Shown here one piece after another: positions 46,290 through 57,800 of a stretch of 64,000 bases of DNA (position 1 is its first letter; every line of letters starts with the position of its first letter). A program made the translations under genes and the position numbers. The DNA is from Haemaphysalis longicornis. Taxonomy: Eukaryota; Arthropoda; Arachnida; Ixodida; Ixodidae. The stretch lies in the NCBI GenBank assembly GCA_013339765.2, contig CM023449.1, positions 104,696,417 to 104,760,416 on the forward strand. The letters are read 5' to 3'. Under the pieces are notes generated by a model. The model had not been told where the DNA came from, made no database searches, and saw nothing but the letters and a program-made list of their open reading frames with translations.

Positions 46290-46693
46290 CTCGTGTAAGG
46301 TTCGTGTGGCAATGTGCGGCGGATCTTCGCTATTGTCTATACCAAAAGGTGTTCCCCAGGGAAGTGTTTTAGGACATCTTATGTTCGATATTTCATTAAA
46401 TAGCATAGTAAATATTGATAACACAGCGAAATTAATTATTTGAGCAGATGACAGTACCATCTTACTTTCAGGTTCCGACAGCCACAATTTAGGTTTAAAA
46501 TGCAATTATACTGATTTATAAACTCTTCCACTGGTCCTAATGTAATCGCATTAGCATTAACCCAGCGAAAACTAAGGAAATGTTTTCCGAGCAAAAAATA
46601 ACATAGTCAAGTTAGACGTCCCCGTTTTGTGTTAAGGCCGGGAATTGAAATTGTTGAACAATACAAAACCTTAGGTGCAGCTTTTTCTCTCGA
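46290..46693 (+). pseudogene. Outer LINE, RT palm fragment
   Basis: PKGVPQGSVLGHLMFDISLN (46338-46400) is RT motif B. II(stop)ADDSTILLSGSDS (46430-46490) is motif C with the Tyr codon turned into a stop, and FRAKNNIVKLD (46575-46610) follows in another frame. Typical of L2/CR1-like or related RTs. The two Asp of A-D-D are kept. Confidence 0.7.
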
Positions 46694-46872
46694 CGCTTGA
46701 ATGGGCCCCGCACGGGGCACCTTGAGTATTCATGGTGACGGTGACAGCAGCGACACCGCGGACCCCGAGCTCCCAACATAAGCCGTGTCCAACCGTGGCG
46801 AGGTGTTTAAAGGTGAAGGGTAGAAGCCATAAACGGTGGCCGTCGGAGCCTTGGTCAAGCTCCGGCCGGTGG

Positions 46873-46901
46873 GCTCCCTGCCTGTCTACCAGGCAGGGAG
46901 C
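46873..46901 (+). promoter_or_regulatory. Perfect 12-bp hairpin in the LINE 5' UTR
   Basis: GCTCCCTGCCTG (46873-46884) and CAGGCAGGGAGC (46890-46901) pair completely around the loop TCTAC, about 170 bp downstream of the LINE start and 80 bp before the ORF1 start codon. In the RNA it would form a very stable stem in the leader. A role in translation control or packaging is speculative. Confidence 0.7.
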
Positions 46902-46978
46902 TCCGGGACCTCTTTGACTACCAGGGTAAGGTCAAAGAAAAAAGTACCCCCCCTCTCCCTGCTTTTATACTATGATAT

Positions 46979-48348
46979 ATGGCTTCAAAATTTTCCAAAT
47001 CCAAAGATCGGCCCCCTAAAAGGGGCCGCACCGAAGTATCCTTTCCTCCGTTGCCAACGACGAGTTTCCCAAAGCCGGACAACTATGCTAGGTTTTCGGT
47101 AATTGAATCTGTTGATGCGTCGAACCCCCTTGCCACAAAGTCTGTCTTCCTGGTCTCCAAATTTCTTGAGGGCATTGTTGGTCAGTCCTACAAAGCCAAA
47201 AAACTCAGAACAGGAGAAGTTCTTGTAGAAGTGAATAACAAGCAACAAGCTACAAATCTCTTGACTCAAACTCGCATCGCAGATCTCGACATCAGGGTCA
47301 CACCCCACCGTAGCCTTAATAGCTCCCAGGGTGTGATCTCTGAGTCAGATCTGATGAATGAAACTGACACCGATCTGTTGGAAGGTCTTAAGGACCAAGG
47401 TGTGACAGCAGTGAGGCGTATCATGATTCGTCGAGATAACAAGGAAATCCCAACAAAACATGTAATATTGACTTTCGACCATTCCACAGCTACTCAATCA
47501 ATAAATGCAGGTTTCATTCATTGCCCCGTCAGGCCATACATCCCCAACAAGCGCCGGTGTTTTAAATGCCAGCGGTTTGGGCATGGCACCACCGCCTGCC
47601 GTGGTCGACTAACATGCGCCAAGTGTGCTCAACACGATCATCCATCTGACAACTGCCCATCGCAAACCCTCATCTGTGCTAACTGCCAGGGCCCCACGGG
47701 GCCTACTCTAGAACATGCGAGAAATTCAAACAGGAGAAGGAGATCATCAAGGTGAAAGTCACTGAGAACCTTACTTTCCCAGAGGGCGAAAGAGGTTCGC
47801 CTCTTTCCCCCTGGGGAGGTACGCCGACGCAGCTCGCCGGGGGGCGGACCACCGTCTGGTTTCCAGAGGAACCCAGTTCAGCGAGTCTGACCTGGTCCCT
47901 TTCCCCCCCCCCCCCCCTCTGGGTTGCCTCTGGCAGCCCAAACCCGCCACCACGCCGCTTGCTGAGGCAGCAGCGGTTGTGGTGGCAACGTCTTCCGTCT
48001 GGACCGGTGCCGCTCCCGCCTCTGTCTCCCCGTCGTCCAGTGCGTTGGAGGTACCGAGGTGATGGACACCACGGGCTCCGCGCCGGCTCCGACCGCCACC
48101 GCACCCCGCCCGTGCCACCTCTGGCGCCCCGGACGCCCTCGGCGGTGGCGGCTCAAAGAAGGGCTCCCGAGGGGGCCAAGTCGGGGGGGCCCGGTCCGTC
48201 GGGCACCCCTCGTACATCCGACGACGAGATGGATGTCGGGCCGTTCCTGCCTGCAACGCAGCGCAAGGAGCGGCCACCGACTTCCAAGCCTACAGACAGG
48301 CCCAAAAAGCCTAATCCCAGAGTAACAGCCCCGAAAGACGACACATGA
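46979..48348 (+). pseudogene. LINE ORF1 (nucleic-acid-binding, zinc knuckles), one frameshift
   Basis: Starts at ATG 46979 (MASKFSKSKDRPPKRGRTEV). The first frame is open for 258 codons. Residues about 190-235 hold CFKCQRFGHGTTAC and CAKCAQHDHPSDNC, two CCHC knuckles, and the start of a third (CANCQGP) at about 47675. Here the frame shifts: the continuation, a Pro/Ala-rich tail with MDVGPFLPATQRKERPP, is in another frame (47752-48348) and ends with a stop. A run of 15 C at 47903-47917 lies in this tail. Jockey- and I-like LINEs encode ORF1 proteins of this plan. Apart from the shift near 47690-47750 the gene is well preserved. Confidence 0.75.
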
Positions 48349-48399
48349 ACACACACAATCACACACTCCAGTCATTCTTAAATGTAAATAATTGGAACA

Positions 48400-49006
48400 G
48401 ACAACATCATTCAATGAAACTGTAGAGGCCTTATCAACAGTCTAGATGATGTGTACGAGATACTTCATTCACATCAGCCAAGTCTCATGTGCCTTCAGGA
48501 AACACACCTAAATAGTAAACATACTAACTTCTTGAATAGCTACTTGGTTTTCCGAAAAGACAGGCACACTTGCACTTATTCTGCTGGTGGTGTGGCCATA
48601 GTAGCCCGAAAATCCTTAGCGTGTCACATCATCCACTTAAACACCATGCTTGAAGCTGTCGCGATTCAAACATTTATTTATGATAGGTAACGGTATGCTC
48701 CCTCTACATCCCTCCGGATTACCAACTTTCGAACACTGATTTTGAGGCCCTGATAGATCAACTACCTGAACCGTACTTAGTCTTAGGCGACCTCTATGCA
48801 CATAATTCAATCTGGGGCTCTTGCCGCACAGATGCCCGAGGTCGCCTAATTGAAAAATTTCTAACATCATCGGGAGCATGCCTTTTTAACAAAAACCAAG
48901 CTACATATTATAACATAGGACAAAACAGTTATTCACATCTTGACTTGGCTCCTGGCTCTGCAGTTCTTTTCCCATTTCTTGAGTAGCATGTGGACACAAA
49001 CCTATA
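48400..49006 (+). pseudogene. LINE ORF2, endonuclease part
   Basis: IQ(stop)NCRGLINSLDDVYEIL from about 48412: the Trp of the usual QWNCRGL is a TGA. CLQETHLNSK (48495-48525) has the catalytic Glu, SAGGVAIVARK follows, then VLGDLYAHNSIWG (48780-48820), where G-D-F-N-A-H reads G-D-L-Y-A-H. Frame shifts occur at about 48690. The domain breaks off at VDTNLY (49005), where the DNA element starts, and continues with SSDHFPT at 54862. The S-D-H catalytic triad end is therefore on the other side of the insertion. Confidence 0.8.
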
Positions 49007-49039
49007 CACTTTTAGTCAATTTCTGGTTATACGACCCGC

Positions 49040-49320
49040 ATGCAGGCGGGCCGCCGCGTCAATTTAAAGCCGCTTATAAAGCGCGGTTCAGGCGGCCTCG
49101 AGCGCAAGCGGCCCGCCAAACACGTGGCCCACCGAACACGCGGCATGGCGTTTAGGCGGTCCTCTTGAAGGCCGCCTAACCAGAGGGCCACCTAAACCCC
49201 GGGCCGTGGGTTCGGCGGGCCGCTGGCCGTAATTTTTCTACGTGGCCCGTTATGCTAATCTATTCCCGCTTACGAAGCGGCGCCCAAATCATACGGCCCC
49301 TCAAATAAGCGGCCTTTTTG
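49040..49320. repeat. Subterminal cluster of GGCC-type motifs
   Basis: Within 280 bp there are about a dozen related words: GGCGGGCCGCC, CAGGCGGCC, AAGCGGCCCGCC, ACGTGGCCC (twice), TTTAGGCGGTCC, AAGGCCGCCTAA, AGGGCCACC, GGCGGGCCGCTGGCC, AAGCGGCGCC and AAGCGGCCTTT. They occur in both orientations at irregular spacing, unlike simple GC richness. Such clusters next to transposon ends usually bind the transposase. Confidence 0.6.
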
Positions 49321-49469
49321 CTTTTCACCAAAAAAAGAAAAAATATCCACATGGCCAGAATTGATTTGATACGTTTTTTTTTTTCGCTCGCATTGACAGG
49401 CCAAAGTTAGCACCCCCTGATGAATGCTCTAACACATGCTACATCATGCGAGACATGTAAGCACATAGA

Positions 49470-49550
49470 CGTAACCTACGGAGAATCGAACCTGGGTCTA
49501 CTACAACACATCAAGAGGCAGATATCATAACCACTGCGCCACGACCCACG
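49470..49550 (-). mobile_element. tRNA-derived SINE-like unit
   Basis: On the minus strand TGGCGCAGTGGT (49541-49530) is an A box and GGTTCGATTCT (49492-49482) a B box one base from consensus, 38 bp apart. The order and spacing are tRNA-like (GTCGTGGCGCAGTGGTTATG at the start). It could be a decayed tRNA gene, but the arms do not pair well. It lies just inside the left subterminal cluster of the 5.85-kb element. Confidence 0.55.
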
Positions 49551-50276
49551 GGCTGCTGGGGAGTGCAAACATGGGCTTATAAGTATTCTGCATGCTGTTG
49601 CGCGTCAAGCAGGAGTCTTAAATAACACATTCGGCGGCGAGTGGCTTTCTTTAGACCACCGTTTTTGAATCGCTCTACCAAAGAGGCATGATACTACGGT
49701 TTGCGGGAATTTAAGTACACTGGTACGAGCGGAAACCTTTTGTCATGCTGTGTGCCCGTTCCAACAGCATGATGCGTAGTGCGGGGATTTATTCCATCTA
49801 TGCAAACGGAATTGATAACAGTTATTCTGCCTTGTTACCAAAAGTATTCTTGGCCATTGGCGGAAAGTGCCCCCTATGACAATACTTGCAAATAACAAAC
49901 ACGTAAGGCGCACTGTTGTACTGAAAATAAGAGCTGTCTCGTCATGAGTAGCAAGTATACCAAGCATGAAATAGTTTACTGAATTTTTTTCTGCTCGTCG
50001 TGGCTCTTCTGATGGTGCGGGTACATTCCCTTGACCTGTGTTTTTGTAATAGGGGGGAGGTAGTAAAATACGCATCTTGTGATGTAATGAACGAATATGA
50101 AATCACTCACCCTACCTTACATTGTGTCGTGACGCCTGCAGAATTGCTGCGTTGACGCCCAGGTAAAGAGCCGTTGGAAGGCCAGATACTGCGTTTTCTT
50201 TTATGATCGCGAGCACTCAAAGAATATCTTATCGTTTTCTTGCGCAGACCGGATAAGCGCTCAACCGTGTAGCTTG

Positions 50277-50700
50277 TAACGCCCGGCATTTCCAGAAAAT
50301 TCAGGTTTCGCGGCAGTTCCATCTTTAACCGTTATAATATCGTAAATGAAGATCATTGGTCATACGAAGTTTAAAAAAAATGAAAATTTGGAAAAATATA
50401 AAAAATGACGGAAAATGGCGAACCGTATAACGCCCTGCGTTTACACAATAATGCAGCTTTTGCGGAAATTCCACTTGTAATCGTTATCATAGCGTAGATG
50501 GAGATAATTGGTTGAACATTAAACAACTAAAGAACAAGAAAAATATAAAATTACGGAAAATGCTGAGTCTTGTAACGCCATGTACAAAAAATGCAGATTT
50601 GGCGCAAGTAACACCTGTGATCGTTAAAATGAGGTAAATGGAGATAATTGGACGGACAGGACTTAGTAAAACCGAGAAAATTGGCTCTAAAAGACTCATA
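50277..50700. repeat. Diverged tandem repeat, period about 148 bp, nearly three units
   Basis: Unit starts are marked by TAACGCC at 50277, 50428 and 50573 (periods 151 and 145). Each then has a GCAG/TTCAGG word, an A/C-GTTAT/AAAT-type ACCGTTATAA or ATCGTTATCA word, AAATGAAGATCATTGG or GATGGAGATAATTGG, and an A-rich ATATAAAA-TACGGAAAATG segment. Units are roughly 65-70% alike. No coding content. Confidence 0.65.
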
Positions 50701-50767
50701 CTCAAGAGCAGCGCCATAAGAATGCTGCCAATTAGTAGGCGTTTCTCTGAATTTATGCAATTTTTTA

Positions 50768-51330
50768 GGGGCGAAGCTCCTTAAGTCATGGGTCTGTCCA
50801 TCCCTTGTGTCTCGTGGTACGTGACCGCCGCAGGCTTTCGGAGATGTCGCAAAGTGGGCCGCGTTGCACGCGCAAGAACCGGCTGCAACCGGCAGCGCAA
50901 ACTCGGCACCGGGAGCGCGAGCTTGTCTGTGTTCGCCAACGGAGGCGCGAGCGCACGTGCACTGCGAGGGGGAGATCACGCAAGAGATCACGCCACGAAC
51001 GCAGGCAGTCGTTCTCGGAGATCGAACGAGACGCAAGGACCTTTGCTCGTTTCCTCTCGTCTTGTTCGGGCACAAGTTCGCCCTAAATAAAAGTTCTTTC
51101 TTTACCGTTGTGTCCCATCCTACGTGACAAATTGTGGTGGAGGTGCGGGGTAGTCCTCGATGGCGCGGGGTCTTTCACCAGGCCTGGGCCTGGGAGCATT
51201 GACTCCAAAAATAAAAGTTGATTTGTACAATGTACGCACACAGTCTTACGTCTTTCTTAATGATGTAAAGGGCGAACTTTCACGGGAGAGTTACGGTTAC
51301 CGATGATCTCCCCCTCTCGAGCTTCGCCCC
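50768..51330. mobile_element. 563-bp segment with perfect 12-bp terminal inverted repeats
   Basis: GGGGCGAAGCTC (50768-50779) and its exact complement GAGCTTCGCCCC (51319-51330) bound the segment, the form of a small non-autonomous DNA element. I found no clear target duplication. The inside is dominated by the LTR-like stretch at 50795-51129, so it may be an inverted-repeat element that captured, or was invaded by, an LTR. Confidence 0.45.
50795..51129 (+). mobile_element. LTR-like segment
   Basis: Begins TGTCCATCCC and ends CCTACGTGACA (TGT...ACA), 335 bp. AATAAA at about 51086 is followed 40 bp later by the end, like an R-U5 region. Directly after comes AATTGTGGTGGAGGTGCGG, reminiscent of the leader after arthropod Ty3 LTRs. 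No second copy was found, so this is a candidate only. Confidence 0.4.
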
Positions 51331-51334
51331 ACTT

Positions 51335-54300
51335 ATCATCATTCATTCCGTGGATATGGCGTGATTTTTTTTAAGTAGCCTCGTTTCATTCGCGCTTCCG
51401 TTATTAGCGAGTTATTATTGTACGCGGAAGGGCAAGGTCGCGGTTCAGAATTTTCAACATTTTCAAGGCAGTTCACCAAAAGCATAGCACATTGGGCATG
51501 AACGCACCCTTGTGCATCAAACGTTTAGACCATATAAAACAATGCCACAAATAAATGGGTTGCAAGGGCTGCAATTGCCCCAAGACATTTTTAATTTGTG
51601 CCCTTCTGGAACATCTTCATGACCTCAGTTTTCATGCAATGAGGTTCTACCTTCATAATCTCAGTGTTTTGTCATCTGATTTATCATGCCTCAATGCTCA
51701 TACCACGAAATAAAAAACAATATATTCATGATCTCATGTTACAAGCAAAGCTGTAAAGCAAGTATCTGTATACCTTAAACCTATCCGGATCTTGAAGTGA
51801 TAGTCTACTCATACAAGCTTGGGACACGAACAGAGAACTGAGTTGGGTATGTAAATGTTAAGTATTTTGTCATTCTCGAATTCATGAGCGTGCACAAGTG
51901 TGAGATGAAAATTACATAAATGACACCATGTCGAAGGAACGATGTTTTTTTTATTTGATATTCAAAATACAAGTGAACACAAAAGACATAGTGAAATAAC
52001 AAATACAAATATTAGCAGATTGCCCTTATGAAACACACAAATGAAAATCTTTTTTTTTCTGGAAGAGCAAATAACGACCCGTCAAGATATAATTATTGTT
52101 TTCATTTATGGAATTTTCAGCAGCTTGCTGCTAACAAAACAGGAAGGAAACTCGTCTTTTTTGCAGGCTACTGACTGTATAACGCCCAACGTTTGTCCTA
52201 AAGCTGACGGGTATCTTCTGTCTTTAATGTAATATATTACCAAACAAAGAAAAGTACATTCTCCGGGCTTCAATTATGGTCCAGGTACAACCACTTCCGA
52301 TGATGTAGATGGCCTTTGTAGAATCGCCACAAGCAATCTTGGGCCCGGCAGCTGCTGCTTCTAGAATTTCGTCGCACGGGAATGGAAACAGCGTTGTAAA
52401 CATTTCAAAAACGTTGAGTCACGGGTAGCAATCTGTTGTGTTAGCACTGCGTGAAGGAATAAAAACGGCAGGTGAATAAGGACCAGGTGCAAAGGTGGCG
52501 TTATTTATCGGCGGTAAAACTAGTATAGCCTGAATGGGCGCAGCAGAAGTATCACCAACGCGTTAGCAGATACGTGAAAGTATTAAAAATCAGGTAAGTG
52601 CATCGCTGTAGTTAGGCAATTATTTCTTTCTTACTGCTTGTAGATTCAAAAGCTCTCCAAAAGTACGTTTTCTTCATATACGTAGAAGGCCGAGCGCTTT
52701 TTCAGTGCAAAGGTGTGCGAGAAAACGTTGCCATAATTTAATTTGACGGAGACACGTAAATTGCACGTCGAAAAAGGAAACTGTTCGCTGTCACAGCCCG
52801 GAAGGTAATGTGCCCTAGTTTCTTTTACACAATTTCCACCAATAGTATGGCGCAAAATATTTTATTAAAGATGAAACAAAATTGCTAGCAACATCTTTTG
52901 CTAAAGCATAGGTAAACTGTGGCGCACCGAGGCAACACCCAGCGCATCTGTAACAACATTAGAAGCCACCCTTCGAGCGACCTCCACACCGGCGACGCGC
53001 CGCGTTTGCGCTGCCAATGCTATCATGTTTCTGCAAACCGCGAGTTGACAGTCCAGACAGATGACAGCTGTGGCGAACACAGCAAATGGGGGCTGGTGTT
53101 ACTCATGAATGTTGCTTCATGTGAAAAGTTTACCACTTAAAGCACCGTGATGATGTTTACAAATCGCCACAGAATCTAGACTACTCAAAGCGCCAGAAAA
53201 GTCACTAGCCGAAACGACGACGCGAAAACCTAGTTACGAAAAAACGTTACATAACTTTCTGCTACGCCTGCCGAAAATGACAAGCAGTGGCCATGGAATA
53301 TTGGAAAATACAAAATTCAAACTGGGTTTTATGTGCCTTCACCTGGACAATAAAACGCGTGGAAAAATGCAATTTCTTTATGGCACCAGGGTACTCATTA
53401 CGGCAACGGAAGCACCCCACATGTGCAAGCGTTTTCATTTATCGCCTGGATCCCAAAACGGCGCCGCACAGGAAAACCGAATCCTCTCTATAAAGCACGT
53501 CAAATTTACCGTACGGCCCCGGGTATCGGAGTACGGTTTTGGCGCGGGCTTCTTACGACGACGAAAAAGCATAATTTCATGGCCCTTACTAGTTGTCTGC
53601 AAACACTAATTCTTACTCTGCGCCCCCCACCCCTCGAAAAAACAAGAAATCCAGGGACTTACCTATCCTGTCCAATCCGCACAAAAGCACTACGGTCAAT
53701 CGTCAAATGACTTCATCGCCATTCGACTGCTTGCACTATCAGCCACCCGCGTACGACGGTCAATACAACGCCATCACCGCAAGCTGACGGCGATTCACGA
53801 CATGTCGGCAGCTCTTGATTGCGTTGGCACCAGTGCTGCGCGAACACCGATCTTCCGTGACTTCAAGCGGTGCACAATTGGACGTGGCCTTCGTAAGCTT
53901 CGCACTTTGCCACGATGTGACCTGCACGTCTCGGAACTGAACACTAATCTACAACGACTATCCGGTTGCATGTCAAGCGGTGTTTCACCTTACGACTGGT
54001 TCCACGATTCAAGTGCTCCACAGCATTGGCATGGAAATGTGAAGCGTCATCCTCGACGACTAAGCTCGGACAAGACGCACTAGTGAGTGGCAACCGTCGA
54101 AAATGACATTGAGTGCGCTTCTAATGTCAACTCGAGCAAGCCGGGTCACCTAACCGACGGATCTATCCTTTCGAACCGGGCTATGCCCGCAACACACACC
54201 AGCCGGCTTGACATGGCGCCGCTGCTTGGCTTGCGTTACCGGTGGCCCTAATAAACCCATCGCATTTGCAGTTGTTTCCATTGTTACACTGATCTCGAAG

Positions 54301-54700
54301 CACACATTTGATGTCAGCGGAAGCGAACGTGGTCAAGAAAGTGTGAACGCTCGGAAATAAGTATGAACTACACAGAGCAAGAGTCAAAGCGCGGGACCCA
54401 ACTTGCTCCGCGGTGAAATTTGCTGGCACGTGGGCGATATAGACAAATCACCGTATCACAACTCGCCGCGCGCGAACTTTCTTCCACTCCTACTGCGCAT
54501 GTGCGCACGAGATATTTTTGAATGTCCTGTCGGCTTTCGCCGCGTTGTCGGGCGCGCGTCGTCGGCCACCGCAAAAGACGCTCGCGGGCGATTGTGTGAG
54601 GAGGAATATGCGCATGCGCCCCAAGCCACACATATCGCTCGGAGCTTCACAATTGCCCCCATTTTTTATTTTATTCCTGGCGTCATGCTGTCTGGTAGTC
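51335..54700. other. Unassigned interior of the 5.85-kb element
   Basis: No transposase or other protein recognised. Minus-strand 52246-52423 is open for about 58 codons (MFTTLFPFPCDEILEAAAAG and on to a stop), with no known motif. Minus 52646-52855 (69 codons) and plus 53277-53609 (110 codons) are also open and unrecognised. CAGGTAAGTG at 52591-52600 is a perfect splice-donor word, possibly by chance. 54235-54290 contains AATAAA followed by a TTACA end and could be the tail of an LTR. 54440-54640 is CpG-rich. Confidence 0.35.
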
Positions 54701-54861
54701 TATAGCCGTCACACGGGCCGTTGTGGCAGCATATAAGCGTGATGCAACCACCTGAGGTTTTGTCACGGAAAAGAAGTTTGTCAGGCCTCTTATATCACCG
54801 TATTGAGACGGCCCACCGCATAAATAGGACGCCATCCGGGACGCGACTTAAGAGGTGTATA

Positions 54862-57800
54862 GTAGTGACCACTTCCCCACCAAATTGACATACATAGGCA
54901 TAGGCACAAACACTTCCCGCTCTCATAAAAGGGCTTCAATGAGGGAGAGAAAACTGGATACATTCACAGAAACATCTAAACTGCACTACACATCCATAAA
55001 ACACCTACACGTAGAAGAGGCCACCCAACTGCTCACGGGCACATGCTTGACGCGGCCGCAAAGTCCATTCCCCAGGCCTCCGGTGCCCCACGCAACCCAA
55101 GGAGGCCCTGGTGGAACGAGGAATGCAGGCGAGCGTGAGTGGCCCAGAACAAGGCGTGGGGTGTCCTTCGGCGGTACCCCCAAGTCTGCTAACTTAATTT
55201 CTTTTAAAAGAGCAAAGGCCTTGGGAAAGCAGCGTGTGCGCCGTGAGGCAAAACGGGATAGTGGGCGCTCCTTCATAACATCCGTAAATTCATACACAGA
55301 CACACGCAAGGTATGGACACGAATACGTAAACTTAAATGGACAACTTACACATAGCCTGCCCTTGGTCAGGCACGACTGAGGGACACACTAGAAGATCAG
55401 GCTAACACACTTGCACAACACTTGCAACACGTGTCAAGCTACTGCACACTACACAAACAGCTTTCCTGACCATAAAGCCTCTTGTGAAAAGAAGTTCCTA
55501 AGTGACAAGAACAAATCACAGACTTCTTTCGACTACCTGTTTTCACTAACATGAGCTGAGGGATGCTCGAAGCACGTGTAAACCCTCAGCTCCAGGCCCC
55601 AGCCAACATTACAAATACAATGATACAGCACTTACACACAGACACTCTTGTAACACTCCTTCACCTTTACAACAAGATATTTCTTTCGGGGCACATTCCA
55701 AAGTCTTGGAGGGAGGCCATAGTTGTAGCATTCTTGAAAAAGGAAAGAACCCTTCCTCTCCTGCTAGCTATCGACCCATTGCCCCTGACCAGCTGCCTGT
55801 GCAAGCTTCTCGAGAAGATGATAAATCGCAGGCTCGTGTACTTCCTTGAGTACAACGGTCTTCTCGAGAGCTGCCAGGCAGGCTTCAGGGCGGGGCGATC
55901 AACGAACGATCAACTCGTAGCTCTTGAAACATATATAAAGGATGCCTTTGTGCATAAACAATTTTTGTCTTACGGTTGTTTTTCGACAAGAAGAAAGCCT
56001 ATGACACCACTTGGCGGTACGATTCCTCAGTGACCTAAAGTCAATCGGTGTTGCGGGCAACATGTTGAACATCCTTTGTAGTTATATAGTCGTAGAGAAC
56101 CTGTCGCGTCAGAGTTGGATGTGCACTGTCAAATGTTCACGTGCAAGAAAATGGCGTGCCGCAAGGTGGAGTGTTGAGCTGCACCTTCTTCATAGTAAAA
56201 TGAACTCTCTTGGAAGGCACTGCCACCTACAGATCTCTGATTCTATGTATGTAGATGATGTGCAGATATCCTCTAAATCGTGTAACCTGTCCATCTGCGA
56301 ACGTCAAGTCCAGCTCGGCGTCAAGAATCTTGCCGGCTTGGCTGTCAAGAATGGGCTTTATCTTAATCCCGCAAAGAGCTCTTGTGTTCTGTTTTTCAGG
56401 AGGAGTGGCGGCCATTCGGACCCAGACATCACTCTTGGGAATGTGCCAATTCCTGTGAACAAGGAGCACAAGTTTTTAGGTATTTTATTCGACGAAAAAC
56501 TTACATTCATCCCACATATCAGACAGCTCAATGCAAATGCCTAAAAACAATGAATATACTTAAGGTCCTCTCACATCAATCTTATGGGGCCGACAAACAA
56601 CTCCTGCTGCACCTGTACACAGCGTTGGTGGGGTCTCGGCTCGACTACGGCAGTGTCGTGTATGGGTCGGCTACAAAAACAGCACTGAAAATGCTCGACC
56701 CAGTGCTGCCATCTTGGCCTTCGCCTCTCATGTGGCGCATTCCGCACTAGCCCTGTTGAAAGTCCTTGTGTCGAGTGCGACAATGGGCCTAGGGCATCAG
56801 CGGGAGTATGGAGACCTGTTGTATGCATTCAAGATCGTGTCTCTGACCAACCATCCGTTAATCCATCATGAACGATAATCAAATTTACAACTCTTTTAAA
56901 CAGGCCATCTATTCCCTTACCGTTCTCTCTCAGAGTTAGGGAGGGGCTTCTGCACTCAATGTTCCCCTTTCGGACACGCACAAGACACCCATTCATAATT
57001 TCATCGCACCATGGCATCTTCGTCCTGTAACATGCGACCTGTCATTCACTCCTGTAGAAAAAAATAGGGTACCCAGGAATGCAATTCTGCAGCACTTCCT
57101 GTTCCTGCAGGACAAGTACAGGTGCGCAGATTCTATAGCGACGCGTCCAAAACTGGTTCTACTGTCTCTTGTGCAGCGCACGGACCAAATTTTAGAAGTT
57201 GTCAAACAATGAATTTTCACAGCAGTATTTACACGGCAGAAGCGTATGGCATTTTACTCGTGTCAAATTACATCCTAGAACATAAGATTCCAAAGTCATC
57301 GTCTACACAGATTCTCTAAGCGTTGTGCAGGCATTGTCATCGGGAAGGTCGTCGAAAAAACTATGTAATCAATGTTCTTTTAAAGGTCATAATGACTGCA
57401 TATGCTTCAGATTTAGAAATAACCATATGCTGGGTACCAGGTCACTGTGGGATCCATGGCAATAAGACCGCTGATCAAATGGCTGGTGCTGCTGCTCTCA
57501 TGACCACAGTTGACATAACAACAGTACCTTACACCGACCTAAAGACACATCAGACGACAGCTTCGTATACATGGCAACTACACTGGAGTCAAAACAAACG
57601 GACAACAAACTACACGTAATAAAACCACAACTGGGACGCTACATAACTGACTCACACAACAGATACACTGAAGTCGCCGTGGCTAGGCTGGCGGATAGGC
57701 CACACACATGCGACGCACTCCACCTGCTCACTGGAACGTCGGGACCCACGTGTAGCAGTGTGGAAAGGGCATATCCGTAGTCCACATACTAAGCGCATGC

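Larger units (their letters stand above)
49007..54857. mobile_element. Unclassified 5.85-kb element with CAC...GTG ends (putative DNA transposon)
   Basis: Splits the LINE endonuclease between codons of NLY and SSDHFP. The ends are CACTTTTAGTC and, inverted, CACCTCTTAAGTC. TATA flanks both sides (49003-49006 and 54858-54861); rejoining the LINE frame implies a 2-bp TA duplication, otherwise 4 bp. At 33-48 bp from the left end and 36-50 bp from the right end the same word occurs in inverted orientation (ATGCAGGCGGGCCGCC and ATGCGGTGGGCCGTC). The left 300 bp are packed with GGCGGCC/GGCCGCC-like words in both orientations, and a few recur near the right end. No transposase was recognised; the interior contains a SINE, a tandem repeat and an LTR-like segment. 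CAC ends and subterminal repeats recall CACTA/Chapaev-type elements. Confidence 0.55.

Noticed and set aside
47752..48414. Several overlapping long frames on both strands at 47.7-48.4 kb
   Set aside because: All but the plus-strand Pro/Ala-rich tail of LINE ORF1 are shadows of GC-rich coding sequence.
52591..52600. CAGGTAAGTG as evidence of a spliced host gene
   Set aside because: A single consensus donor without an open upstream exon or a matching acceptor is expected by chance in 64 kb.
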